64,000 nucleotides of DNA from Acidobacteriota bacterium (GTDB taxonomy: Bacteria > Acidobacteriota > Vicinamibacteria > Vicinamibacterales > UBA2999): contig JAUYQQ010000002.1 of the NCBI GenBank assembly GCA_030697165.1, positions 62,001-126,000 on the forward strand, written 5' to 3'. A program made the position numbers and the translations under genes. Of this stretch, positions 8,563 through 15,582 are shown piece after piece. Each line of letters begins with the position of its first letter. Positions within the stretch are counted from its first letter, which is position 1. Below the pieces are notes generated by a model that worked only from the letters and a program-made list of their open reading frames with translations, had not been told where the DNA came from and searched no databases.

Positions 8563-11061
8563 GTGAAGCGAATACTGTTCGCAACGGTCGTTCTTTTACT
8601 GGTCGCTGCCGGCTCCGGTTGGTGGTGGGCGCGCGCCTCCCTTCCCGCTTTGGACGGCCAACTGGCCCTTCCTGGTCTTGGCGCCCCGGTCGAGGTGTTG
8701 ATCGACGGCTACGGCGTGCCCACGGCCTATGCCCGCGATGTCGAGGATGCGTGGTTTGCGGCGGGAGCGCTGCATGCGCGCGATCGGCTGTGGCAGATGG
8801 AGCTGTACCGCCGCGTCACGCGCGGCCGGCTCTCGGAAGTGATGGGGGAGGCGACGCTGACGATCGACCAGCGCTTCCTGACCCTCGGCTTGCGGCAGGC
8901 CGCTGCCGAGGAGTGGTCGCGCGCGACCCCGGCGGTGCGAACCGCGCTCGAGCGGTATGCCGCAGGCGTGAACGCGATTGTATCTACGTTGACCGGCCGC
9001 CAGCGGCCGATTGAGTTCCAGGTCTTGGGAATCACGCCCGCGCCGTGGACACCCGAGGATTCGCTGGCCGTTGGCCGATTGCTGGCGTGGCGGCTGGCCG
9101 AGAACCACCAGGCGGAACTCGTCAGGGGAGCCATGGCTGCGAAGCTTGGCGAGACGGCGGCGCGGGAGCTGGCTGGCCGTTATCCTGCAGACTCGCCGGC
9201 GATTCTCGGCGAGTCTGGTCCCGCCGCCGGCCCTGTGGGGTCGGCCGCTGGCGCGGCCTCCTCGGGCTTGACCCTGCGGGTCTCGTCGGGCTTGGCGACT
9301 CCGTCGCCTCGTCGGGAAACCCCCGCCTGGCCGGCGGGCCTGGAGTGGCTGAGGCCCGGCGTCAAGCGCGGCAACAGCAACAACTGGGTGGTCGCGGGAC
9401 GCCGAACCACGAGCGGGCGCGCGATTCTCGCGAACGACCCGCATCTGGCGATCGAGTTTCCCTCGGTGTGGTATGAGCTTCATCTCGTGGCGGCGGGACT
9501 TGATGTCACGGGCGTCACCGTGCCGGGCGTGCCGTTCGTCGTGCTTGGGCACAACGCGCGCGTGGGGTGGGGCATCACCAATACCGGCGCCGACGTGCAG
9601 GACCTGTTCCGGGAGCGGATCCAGGTGGGGCAGAAGCGGGCGTTCCATCGCGGCGAGTGGCTACCGATTGAGGTGACGCCGGCCGACATTCCCATTCGCG
9701 GCCACTCGCGGCCGTTCCCGTTTGAAGTGTGGAAGACCAGAAACGGTCCCATCTTCGCCGACGTCGGCCTCGAGTGGGATGCGCCACCGTCGTGGCTGTC
9801 GCCCGAGAGCCGGCCGGCGGAGGAACGCGGTGCGTACTCGATTCGTTGGGACGCCGGCGGCGATCTCGCGGTGTCGTTCGAGGCGCTCAATCGGGCCACG
9901 GACTGGGCGTCGTTCACGGCCGCGGTCGAGTCGTTCGCGCTGCCGTCATCCAACATCGTCTATGTCGACGTGGACGGCAACATCGGCTACGCGATGTCGG
10001 GCCGTTTACCGGTGCGTGCCAGCGGCGACGGCAGCGTCCCGATTGATGGGGGCAGTGGCGCCGGTGCCTGGACCGGCACGGTGGCGGCGGCCGCGCTGCC
10101 GCGTGTGATCAATCCGCCGGCTGGATTCATCGCCTCGGCGAACAACGAGGTCGATCGCAAGTTCCCGGGTCTGATCACGAGAGACTGGGCAGCGCCGTTC
10201 CGGGCTACGCGCCTGGTCGAGCAGTTGTCGAAGCCCGAGACCGTCGACCTGGATGCGATGCTCGCGCTGCAGAACGACCGCCGCAGCCTGGCGGCCGATG
10301 CCGTGCTCGCCGGCCTCGAGGGCGCACTGACTGCCGGGCGCGCGCGCGGCGCCGACGCCTCCGCAGTGGCCGTACTCGACCTGCTGGCGCAGTGGGACCG
10401 CGTGGTTGACGCGCGGCCGGTGGTGTCGCTGTACGAGGCGTTCGAGGACGCGATGTGGCGCCGGACGTTCATGGACGAGATGGACGAGCCGCTGTTCATG
10501 GCGTTCTACGAGTGGGCCGGCGCCGAGCGCTTTGCCGGCCTGCACGTGGTGCTGGGCGACCGGCAGTCGCGCTGGTTCGACGACATCACGACCGTCGATC
10601 GGCGCGAGACGCGCGACGAGATCATGCTGCTGGCGGCGCGCGATGCGGAGGAGCGGCTCCAGGCCGAGTACGGCGGTGGCGCCGGCCGCGCCTGGGACCG
10701 GGTGCATGCAGCGCGCTTCGAGCATCCGCTCGGCGGGGCGGCGTTTCCCCTGGCGTGGCTGTTCAACCGCGGCCCGGTGCCGGTCGCCGGCGACGGCACG
10801 ACGGTCATGCGGATCAGCTGGAATCGCCGCCGGCCCTTTGCGGCTTGGGAGTATCCGTCGTGGCGGCAGATTCTGCACGCCGGGCAATGGGACGAGTCGC
10901 GCGTGTCGCTGCCGGCGGGGCAGTCGGGCCACCCCCTCAGCCCTCATTACTTCGACCAGAACGAAATCTGGCGCGATGGCGGCTACCGTTTACAGCCCTT
11001 CTCGCGCGCCGCGGTCCAATCCGCCTCCCGCCACCGCTTGCTGCTGCTGCCAGGGGTCTGA
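8563..11061 (+). CDS. Penicillin acylase family (Ntn hydrolase) amidase
   Basis: An 832-residue precursor with an N-terminal signal/anchor (about residues 4-25). The family pattern is clear: GVPTAYARDVEDAWFAAGALHARDRLWQMELYRR in the alpha part, then KRGNSNNWVV, whose Ser272 should be the N-terminal nucleophile of the beta chain after self-cleavage, and NDPHLAIEFPSVWYELHL downstream. Members hydrolyse amide bonds of acylated amines, including beta-lactams and acyl-homoserine lactones; the substrate here cannot be told. The start is GTG at 8563 with AGGA six bases upstream. The last residues LLLLPGV and the TGA are encoded inside a REP-like element, so the original C-terminus may have been altered. 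Confidence 0.9.
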   Translation: MKRILFATVVLLLVAAGSGWWWARASLPALDGQLALPGLGAPVEVLIDGYGVPTAYARDVEDAWFAAGALHARDRLWQMELYRRVTRGRLSEVMGEATLTIDQRFLTLGLRQAAAEEWSRATPAVRTALERYAAGVNAIVSTLTGRQRPIEFQVLGITPAPWTPEDSLAVGRLLAWRLAENHQAELVRGAMAAKLGETAARELAGRYPADSPAILGESGPAAGPVGSAAGAASSGLTLRVSSGLATPSPRRETPAWPAGLEWLRPGVKRGNSNNWVVAGRRTTSGRAILANDPHLAIEFPSVWYELHLVAAGLDVTGVTVPGVPFVVLGHNARVGWGITNTGADVQDLFRERIQVGQKRAFHRGEWLPIEVTPADIPIRGHSRPFPFEVWKTRNGPIFADVGLEWDAPPSWLSPESRPAEERGAYSIRWDAGGDLAVSFEALNRATDWASFTAAVESFALPSSNIVYVDVDGNIGYAMSGRLPVRASGDGSVPIDGGSGAGAWTGTVAAAALPRVINPPAGFIASANNEVDRKFPGLITRDWAAPFRATRLVEQLSKPETVDLDAMLALQNDRRSLAADAVLAGLEGALTAGRARGADASAVAVLDLLAQWDRVVDARPVVSLYEAFEDAMWRRTFMDEMDEPLFMAFYEWAGAERFAGLHVVLGDRQSRWFDDITTVDRRETRDEIMLLAARDAEERLQAEYGGGAGRAWDRVHAARFEHPLGGAAFPLAWLFNRGPVPVAGDGTTVMRISWNRRRPFAAWEYPSWRQILHAGQWDESRVSLPAGQSGHPLSPHYFDQNEIWRDGGYRLQPFSRAAVQSASRHRLLLLPGV

Positions 11062-11208
11062 CCCCCATTTTCACCAAACAGTGGATTGGGGACAGTCATA
11101 TTGAAGCCGCTGTGGCCCCAATTCAGGTTTTTCGGCCATTTTCGCGGCCGACGACGATTGGACGTCTGACCCCAATCCACTGTTTGGTGAAAATGGGGGT
11201 CAGACCCC
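11053..11208. repeat. REP-like doublet: perfect 39-bp inverted repeat with a 78-bp spacer
   Basis: The left arm (11053-11091, beginning GGGGTCTGACCCCCATTTTC) and the right arm (11170-11208) are exact reverse complements over 39 bases. The palindrome GGGGTCTGACCCC forms each outer tip. Versions of the same arm flank the RAYT transposase gene at 59230-59269 and 60274-60313, so this is a non-autonomous REP/BIME-type element probably mobilised by that enzyme family. The stop codon of the upstream hydrolase lies within the left arm. Confidence 0.88.
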
Positions 11209-11239
11209 GAATTGACGGCGGGCGTGGTTGGCGGTAATG

Positions 11240-11257
11240 TATGAGCAACTGTTCATA
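11240..11257. promoter_or_regulatory. Candidate ArsR/SmtB-family operator overlapping the arsR-like start codon
   Basis: TATGAGCA-AC-TGTTCATA is an 8-2-8 inverted repeat with a single mismatch, and its last base is the A of the start codon at 11257. Position and form fit an operator at which the encoded metal sensor represses its own operon; that use is inferred. Confidence 0.65.
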
Positions 11258-11667
11258 TGTTCAGACATGACGACGTCTGCGATCTCGTCCAAATCGACCT
11301 GGCGCGCGTGCGCGCGATTCGGGCGGCGCTGACCGCGCCCGGCCCGGTCCAGGCGCTGGCCGACACGTTCAGCGCGCTTGGCGATCCGACCCGCGTGCGG
11401 ATTCTCGACGCGCTCTCGCACGGCGAACTTTGCGTGTGCGACCTGGCCGCGGTCCTCAAGCTGAGCCAGTCCGCGGTCTCGCACCAACTGCGCCTGCTGC
11501 GCGGCCTGCGCCTCGTCCGCCCGCGCCGCAACGGCCGGGTCGTCTTCTACTCGCTCGACGACCAGCACATCATGGCGATCTTCAGGCAGACGCTTCAGCA
11601 CGTCGAAGAAGATCAAGGTGCCAAAGGTGCCAAAGGTGCCAAGGGTGCAGAGGGACGACGCCGGTGA
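11257..11667 (+). CDS. ArsR/SmtB-family metal-responsive repressor (CadC/CmtR-like)
   Basis: A 136-residue winged-helix repressor. The ELCVCDLA motif in the alpha-3 helix, followed by LKLSQSAVSHQLRLLRGLRLVR, is the classic metal-binding and recognition-helix pair of CadC-type sensors; another Cys (Cys8, DDVCDL) is in the N-terminal arm where CadC has ligands. The neighbour is a P1B-type heavy-metal ATPase, whose GTG overlaps this stop (GTGA), so cadmium, lead or zinc sensing is most likely. The C-terminus ends in GAKGAKGAKGAEG, encoded by a 9-base tandem repeat (about 11610-11645), an unusual add-on to the family. Confidence 0.9.
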   Translation: MFRHDDVCDLVQIDLARVRAIRAALTAPGPVQALADTFSALGDPTRVRILDALSHGELCVCDLAAVLKLSQSAVSHQLRLLRGLRLVRPRRNGRVVFYSLDDQHIMAIFRQTLQHVEEDQGAKGAKGAKGAEGRRR

Positions 11668-13604
11668 GCACCGCCACCACCGCGCCGCAGGCCCACGCGA
11701 TTGGCTGCTCGCACTGCGACGACGAGGCGCCGGCGCCGACCGGCGCGCGCATCCGCGGCTGGGTCACCGCGATCGCGGCGGCCCTCGTGCTCGTCGCCTG
11801 CGCCCTCGGTTTCTTCGCCGTTTTTCCGGCGTGGGTCAATGCCCTCTTCGTCGTTGCGGCCCTGACCGGCAGCATTTTCCCGGCGCAACGCGCCATCCAG
11901 TCGCTCGGTCGCGGCTCGCTCGACATCAACGCGTTGATGGTGATCGCTGTCGCCGGGGCGATGGCGATCGGCGAGTTCGAGGAGGCGGCGATGGTGGTGT
12001 CGCTGTTTGCGGCCGCCCAGTGGCTCGAGGCCCAAAGCCTTGATCGTGCCCGCAAGGCCATCGGCCGGCTGCTCGACTCCGCTCCCGCCGACGTCCTGAT
12101 CCGCGATCAGACCGGCGAACGCCGGGTCGCGATCGACGCCGTGCCAATCGGCGCGCTGATGATCGTGCGGCCCGGTGACAAGTTCGCCCTCGACGGGCTC
12201 GTCGAAAGCGGCCGGTCCGACGTGAACCAGGCGCCCATCACCGGCGAATCCCTCCCCGTCGAGAAGGCCGAGGGCGACGAGGTCTTCGCCGGCACCGTCA
12301 ACGGCCACGGCGCGCTGACTGTTGCGGTCACGCGCCGCCGTGCCGACACCACGCTCGCCCGCATCGTCCGTCTCGTCGAGACCGCGCAAGCGCAACGCGC
12401 GCCGGTGCAACAGTTCATCGACCGTTTCGCGGCGTGGTACACGCCGGCGGTCGTGGTGCTCGCCGTGCTGCTCGCCGCGCTGCCGGTGCTGCTTGCGGGA
12501 CAGCCGTTCGACGTGTGGCTGTATCGCGCCCTCGTCCTGCTGGTGGTGGCCTGTCCGTGCGCGCTCGTCATTTCCACGCCGGTGTCGGTGGTGTCGGCGC
12601 TGGCGGGTGCGGCCAGCCACGGCGTGCTCGTCAAGGGCGGCGTTCACCTCGAACGCCTGGCCGGCGTGCGCGTGGTCGCCTTCGACAAGACCGGCACGCT
12701 CACGACCGGCACGTTCAGCCTCGACCGGGTGATCCCGCTGGCCGGTACGCCGCCTGATGATCTCATCCGCTACGCCGCCGCCGTCGAATCGCAATCCGAG
12801 CATCCGATCGCCGCGGCCATCGTCGCGCATGCGGTGGCGGCCGGCTGGGCGCTCGAGCCGCCGTCGCAGGTCCGCGCGCTGCCCGGACTGGGCGTCGAAG
12901 GCACGGTCGCGGGTTCGGCCATCGTCTGCGGCACGCCGCGGCTGTTTGCCGAGCGCGGCTGGATGACGCCCGCGCTTGAAGAGACCGCCGCCGCGGTCGC
13001 CGCCGCCGGCCTGTCGCCGGTGCTCGTGTCTCGCGATGGGCTGGCGATTGGCGTGCTCGGACTGCGCGATCGGCCGAAGGCCGATGCACCGCGAATCGTG
13101 GACGAGCTCAGCCGGCACGAGGGCATTCGGGTCGCGATGATCACCGGCGACCACCACGAACCCGCGCGCGCCCTCGCCCGCGACCTCAACATCGCGACCG
13201 TGCTGTCGCAGCAATTACCGCAGGACAAGGTCACGGCGGTCCAGTCGCTGCGCCGCGAGACGGGTGCCATCGCCATGATCGGCGACGGCGTCAACGACGC
13301 GCCGGCCCTGGCCGCGGCCGATGTCGGGATTGCGATGGCGGCGATGGGTAGCGCCGTGGCAATCGAAGCCGCCGACATCGCCCTGATGAGCGACGACTTG
13401 TCGAAGTTGCGTTACGCCATTCGCCTGAGCCGCGCCACCCTCGTCAACATCCGGGTCAACGTCGCGCTGTCGGTCGCGCTCAAGGCGATCTTCCTGGCCC
13501 TCGCCGTGGCCGGCGTCGCCACGCTGTGGATGGCCGTGCTGGCCGACACCGGTGCGTCGGCGCTGGTGGTTGCCAACGCGGTGCGCCTGCGGCGGTTCAA
13601 ATAA
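11664..13604 (+). CDS. P1B-type heavy-metal translocating ATPase (Zn/Cd/Pb exporter type)
   Basis: A 646-residue inner-membrane efflux pump. Visible motifs are the metal-binding CPC in span 6 (C297-P-C299), the phosphorylated Asp341 in DKTGTLT, SEHP, and GDGVNDAPALAAADVGIAM. The last span has MAVLADTGASALVVANA, whose Asp is characteristic of P1B-2 (ZntA/CadA) pumps. There is no full N-terminal heavy-metal domain; only a short GCSHCDD stretch remains, making it shorter than ZntA. The start is GTG at 11664, overlapping the regulator stop; the open frame further upstream is an artefact of the arsR-like gene. It is presumably derepressed by metal together with the regulator. Confidence 0.92.
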   Translation: MSTATTAPQAHAIGCSHCDDEAPAPTGARIRGWVTAIAAALVLVACALGFFAVFPAWVNALFVVAALTGSIFPAQRAIQSLGRGSLDINALMVIAVAGAMAIGEFEEAAMVVSLFAAAQWLEAQSLDRARKAIGRLLDSAPADVLIRDQTGERRVAIDAVPIGALMIVRPGDKFALDGLVESGRSDVNQAPITGESLPVEKAEGDEVFAGTVNGHGALTVAVTRRRADTTLARIVRLVETAQAQRAPVQQFIDRFAAWYTPAVVVLAVLLAALPVLLAGQPFDVWLYRALVLLVVACPCALVISTPVSVVSALAGAASHGVLVKGGVHLERLAGVRVVAFDKTGTLTTGTFSLDRVIPLAGTPPDDLIRYAAAVESQSEHPIAAAIVAHAVAAGWALEPPSQVRALPGLGVEGTVAGSAIVCGTPRLFAERGWMTPALEETAAAVAAAGLSPVLVSRDGLAIGVLGLRDRPKADAPRIVDELSRHEGIRVAMITGDHHEPARALARDLNIATVLSQQLPQDKVTAVQSLRRETGAIAMIGDGVNDAPALAAADVGIAMAAMGSAVAIEAADIALMSDDLSKLRYAIRLSRATLVNIRVNVALSVALKAIFLALAVAGVATLWMAVLADTGASALVVANAVRLRRFK

Positions 13605-13607
13605 CGC

Positions 13608-13687
13608 CGGGAGTCGGGAGTCGGGAGTCGGTCGGGAAACCAATCGCTCCAGCATTTCGACTCCCGGTTCCCGATTCCCGACTCCCG
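13608..13687. repeat. Inverted GGGAGTC repeat array at a convergent junction, probable terminator
   Basis: Tandem GGGAGTC units (three copies from 13608) are followed about 25 bases later by their inverted complement (CGACTCCCGGTTCCCGATTCCCGACTCCC in two blocks, ending 13687). The array fills the space between the ATPase stop and the convergent response-regulator stop. A further one-sided copy lies at 34758-34789. Confidence 0.75.
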
Positions 13688-13693
13688 CCTGGA

Positions 13694-14413
13694 TCACGTC
13701 TTCACGGACCGGAAGAAGTGCGCGTTGACGAACTCGTCGATGGCGACCTGGTCGGCGGGCTTCACGCTGGTGAAGCGGATGCCCATGCCGGCGCGCTGGT
13801 CGCTCCAGCACACCACCGCCTCGGCTTCCATCTCCCGCTTCGAGCCCGGGAGCGCGAATCGCAGCTTGAGCTCGGTCTCGCGCGGTAGCGGACCGGAGGT
13901 GCGAATCGCGATGCCGCCGCGGCTCAAATTGAGCGACAAGGCCGCCGCGATCGTGCCGCCGGCGCGATAGGACACCGGAATTCCCATCACCACCCGCGGA
14001 CCGCCGCGCCGGTTGAAGTTGTCGGGAAACAAGTGCGGCGCGATCGACGGCAGGATGTGTTCGACCGCGCTGTACTCGTTGAGGTAGCCGCCCACGCCCA
14101 GGCCTGCCAGTTCGCGGATCTCCTCGGCGCTCGTCACCGACCCGCTGAACACCAGGATCGGCAGGCGGCCCTGATCGAGCTTTCGAATGCGCCGCACCAG
14201 TTCGGCCCCCGACGCGTGCGGCATGCGCAGGTCGAGGACCATCAGGTCAAGCTCATCGAGGTCGGCATGCACCCGCGCCAGCAATTGGGCAACGCTCTTC
14301 ACCACCACGGCGCGGTGGCCGGAGGCAGCCAGTGCGGCCTTGAACCGATCGCGCACAAACGGCGTGTCGGCGGCGACGAGCACGGTCTTGCGTGGTGAAG
14401 TGGAAACCGTCAT
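13694..14413 (-). CDS. Response regulator receiver domain fused to a PilZ domain
   Basis: A 239-residue protein. Residues about 8-120 form a receiver domain with Asp61 (LMVLDLRMP) as likely phosphoacceptor and a conserved Ser and switch region (ILVFSGSVTSAEE). The C-terminal half contains a PilZ-type segment with VMGIPVSYRAG and SLNLSRGGIAI, close to the RxxxR...[DN]xSxxG c-di-GMP signature, although the first Arg motif is weak here. A cytoplasmic link between phosphorelay and c-di-GMP signalling is a reasonable reading. The start is ATG at 14413; the frame stays open upstream but runs through the complementary strand of the acidic protein gene and encodes only poly-Ser. Confidence 0.8.
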   Translation of the reverse strand: MTVSTSPRKTVLVAADTPFVRDRFKAALAASGHRAVVVKSVAQLLARVHADLDELDLMVLDLRMPHASGAELVRRIRKLDQGRLPILVFSGSVTSAEEIRELAGLGVGGYLNEYSAVEHILPSIAPHLFPDNFNRRGGPRVVMGIPVSYRAGGTIAAALSLNLSRGGIAIRTSGPLPRETELKLRFALPGSKREMEAEAVVCWSDQRAGMGIRFTSVKPADQVAIDEFVNAHFFRSVKT

Positions 14414-14439
14414 ATCGCGCTCGGCGCGAGGCCAATTCG

Positions 14440-14469
14440 TTGCAGACTGTATCAGGTTCTCGCTATAAT
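14440..14469 (+). promoter_or_regulatory. Predicted sigma-70 promoter for the LysW-like gene
   Basis: TTGCAG (14440-14445) and TATAAT (14464-14469) are separated by 18 bases; transcription would begin about 14476, some 38 bases before the ATG at 14514, which is preceded by AGGAG. Confidence 0.6.
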
Positions 14470-14513
14470 TTGCTGGACCGTCCGCCACCAAACGCCGCCA
14501 AGGAGCGCCGAGC

Positions 14514-14762
14514 ATGTCCGCGATTTGTCCCGAGTGCGATTCGCCAATTGATGTTGATGAGTTCGACGTTGACATTGGCGACGAGCTCACCTGCTCGGAA
14601 TGCGGGTCGTTCCTGCGGGTCGCCAGCGATTCTCCGCTCGAATTCGAGCTCGCCGATGACGACGATCTCGACGAAGAAGAAGACGAAGAAGAAGAGAAGG
14701 ACGGCGAAGAAGAGGATGCCGACGACGAGGACGAAGACGAAGACAAGGACGACGACGAGTAG
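14514..14762 (+). CDS. LysW-like zinc-ribbon protein with an extreme acidic tail
   Basis: An 82-residue protein. Residues 1-47 form a small zinc ribbon with two CxxC pairs (ICPECDSP and LTCSECGS) and the PLEFELA segment, and they resemble the amino-group carrier protein LysW/ArgW. The remaining 35 residues are almost pure Asp/Glu. The C-terminal EDWGE motif, whose Glu carries the substrate in LysW, is absent and no lysX-like ligase is nearby, so a role in lysine or arginine synthesis is not supported. A strong ribosome site (AAGGAG) and promoter precede it. It overlaps the larE start, suggesting coupled expression. Function unknown. Confidence 0.75.
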   Translation: MSAICPECDSPIDVDEFDVDIGDELTCSECGSFLRVASDSPLEFELADDDDLDEEEDEEEEKDGEEEDADDEDEDEDKDDDE

Positions 14763-15582
14763 CGAAGTCGCCGGCAAGGCGGCGCGCCTGCGCGAGATCC
14801 TGGCCGGCTACGACTCAGTCCTGGTCGCCTTCAGCGGCGGCGTCGACAGCGCCTACCTCGCCATCGCCGCCTCGCAGGCGCTGGGGCCAAAGGCCCTGGC
14901 GGTGACCGCCGACAGCCCGAGCTATCCCGATAGCCATCGGCAACTCGCCCTGGCGATCGCGCGCGATTTCAACCTTGCCCACGAGGTGATTCACACCGCC
15001 GAACTGGACCGGCCCGAGTACCGAGCCAACCCGGCGAACCGCTGCTACTTCTGCAAGGACGAGCTTTACTCCCAGCTGAGCGCCGTGGCGCGCGCGCGCG
15101 GCCTGGCCGTGATCGTCGACGGCAACAACGCCGACGACCGTGGCGACTATCGGCCCGGCCGACAGGCCGCCCGCGAACACCACGTCCGCAGTCCTCTGGA
15201 TGAGGCCGACCTCACCAAGGACAACATTCGCGAGTTGTCGCGCGCCGCCGGTCTCGACAGCTGGGACGAGCCGGCCTCGGCATGCCTGTCGTCGCGCATT
15301 CCCTACGGCAGCGAAGTCACCGACGCCGCGCTGCGGCAGATTGAGCAGGCCGAGCAAGTCGTGCGCGATCTCGGGTTCCGCATCTTCCGCGTGCGCCACC
15401 ACGACCAGGTGGCCCGCCTCGAGGTCGCCCGCTCCGAAATGCCGCGCGCCCTGGAGCCGGCGGTCAACGCCCAGCTCGTCGCCGGCCTCAAGGCACTCGG
15501 CTATCAGTATGTGAGCCTCGACCTCCAGGGCTACCGGCTGGGCAGCTTGAACGAGGCGCTGCGCCTGCGCCCGGTATCGTGA
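14716..15582 (+). CDS. larE: LarE-type ATP-dependent sacrificial sulfur transferase
   Basis: A protein of about 288 residues with the PP-loop SGGVDSAYLA, RCYFCKDELY, GNNADDRGDYRPGRQAA and ASACLSSRIPYG. In characterised LarE the Cys of the last motif gives its sulfur to the pyridinium bis-carboxylate mononucleotide during synthesis of the nickel-pincer cofactor of lactate racemase; that Cys is present here. LarB, LarC and LarA are not in the window. The start is uncertain: ATG at 14716 overlaps the acidic gene by 47 bases and adds a Thr/Lys-rich leader; the conserved part begins near 14775 and no better start codon lies between. Confidence 0.85.
   Translation: MPTTRTKTKTRTTTSSEVAGKAARLREILAGYDSVLVAFSGGVDSAYLAIAASQALGPKALAVTADSPSYPDSHRQLALAIARDFNLAHEVIHTAELDRPEYRANPANRCYFCKDELYSQLSAVARARGLAVIVDGNNADDRGDYRPGRQAAREHHVRSPLDEADLTKDNIRELSRAAGLDSWDEPASACLSSRIPYGSEVTDAALRQIEQAEQVVRDLGFRIFRVRHHDQVARLEVARSEMPRALEPAVNAQLVAGLKALGYQYVSLDLQGYRLGSLNEALRLRPVS

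Noticed and set aside
11610-11645. CRISPR-like or satellite repeat
   Set aside because: A 9-base tandem inside a coding region, too short and without spacers. No CRISPR array was seen anywhere in the window.
13694-14746. Longer version of the response regulator starting with poly-Ser
   Set aside because: The poly-Ser part is the reverse strand of the Asp/Glu codons of the acidic LysW-like gene; the real start is ATG 14413.
14514-14762. Amino-group carrier protein LysW for lysine/arginine synthesis
   Set aside because: The EDWGE substrate-carrying end is missing and no LysX/ArgX-type ligase or LysZ/LysY genes are near.
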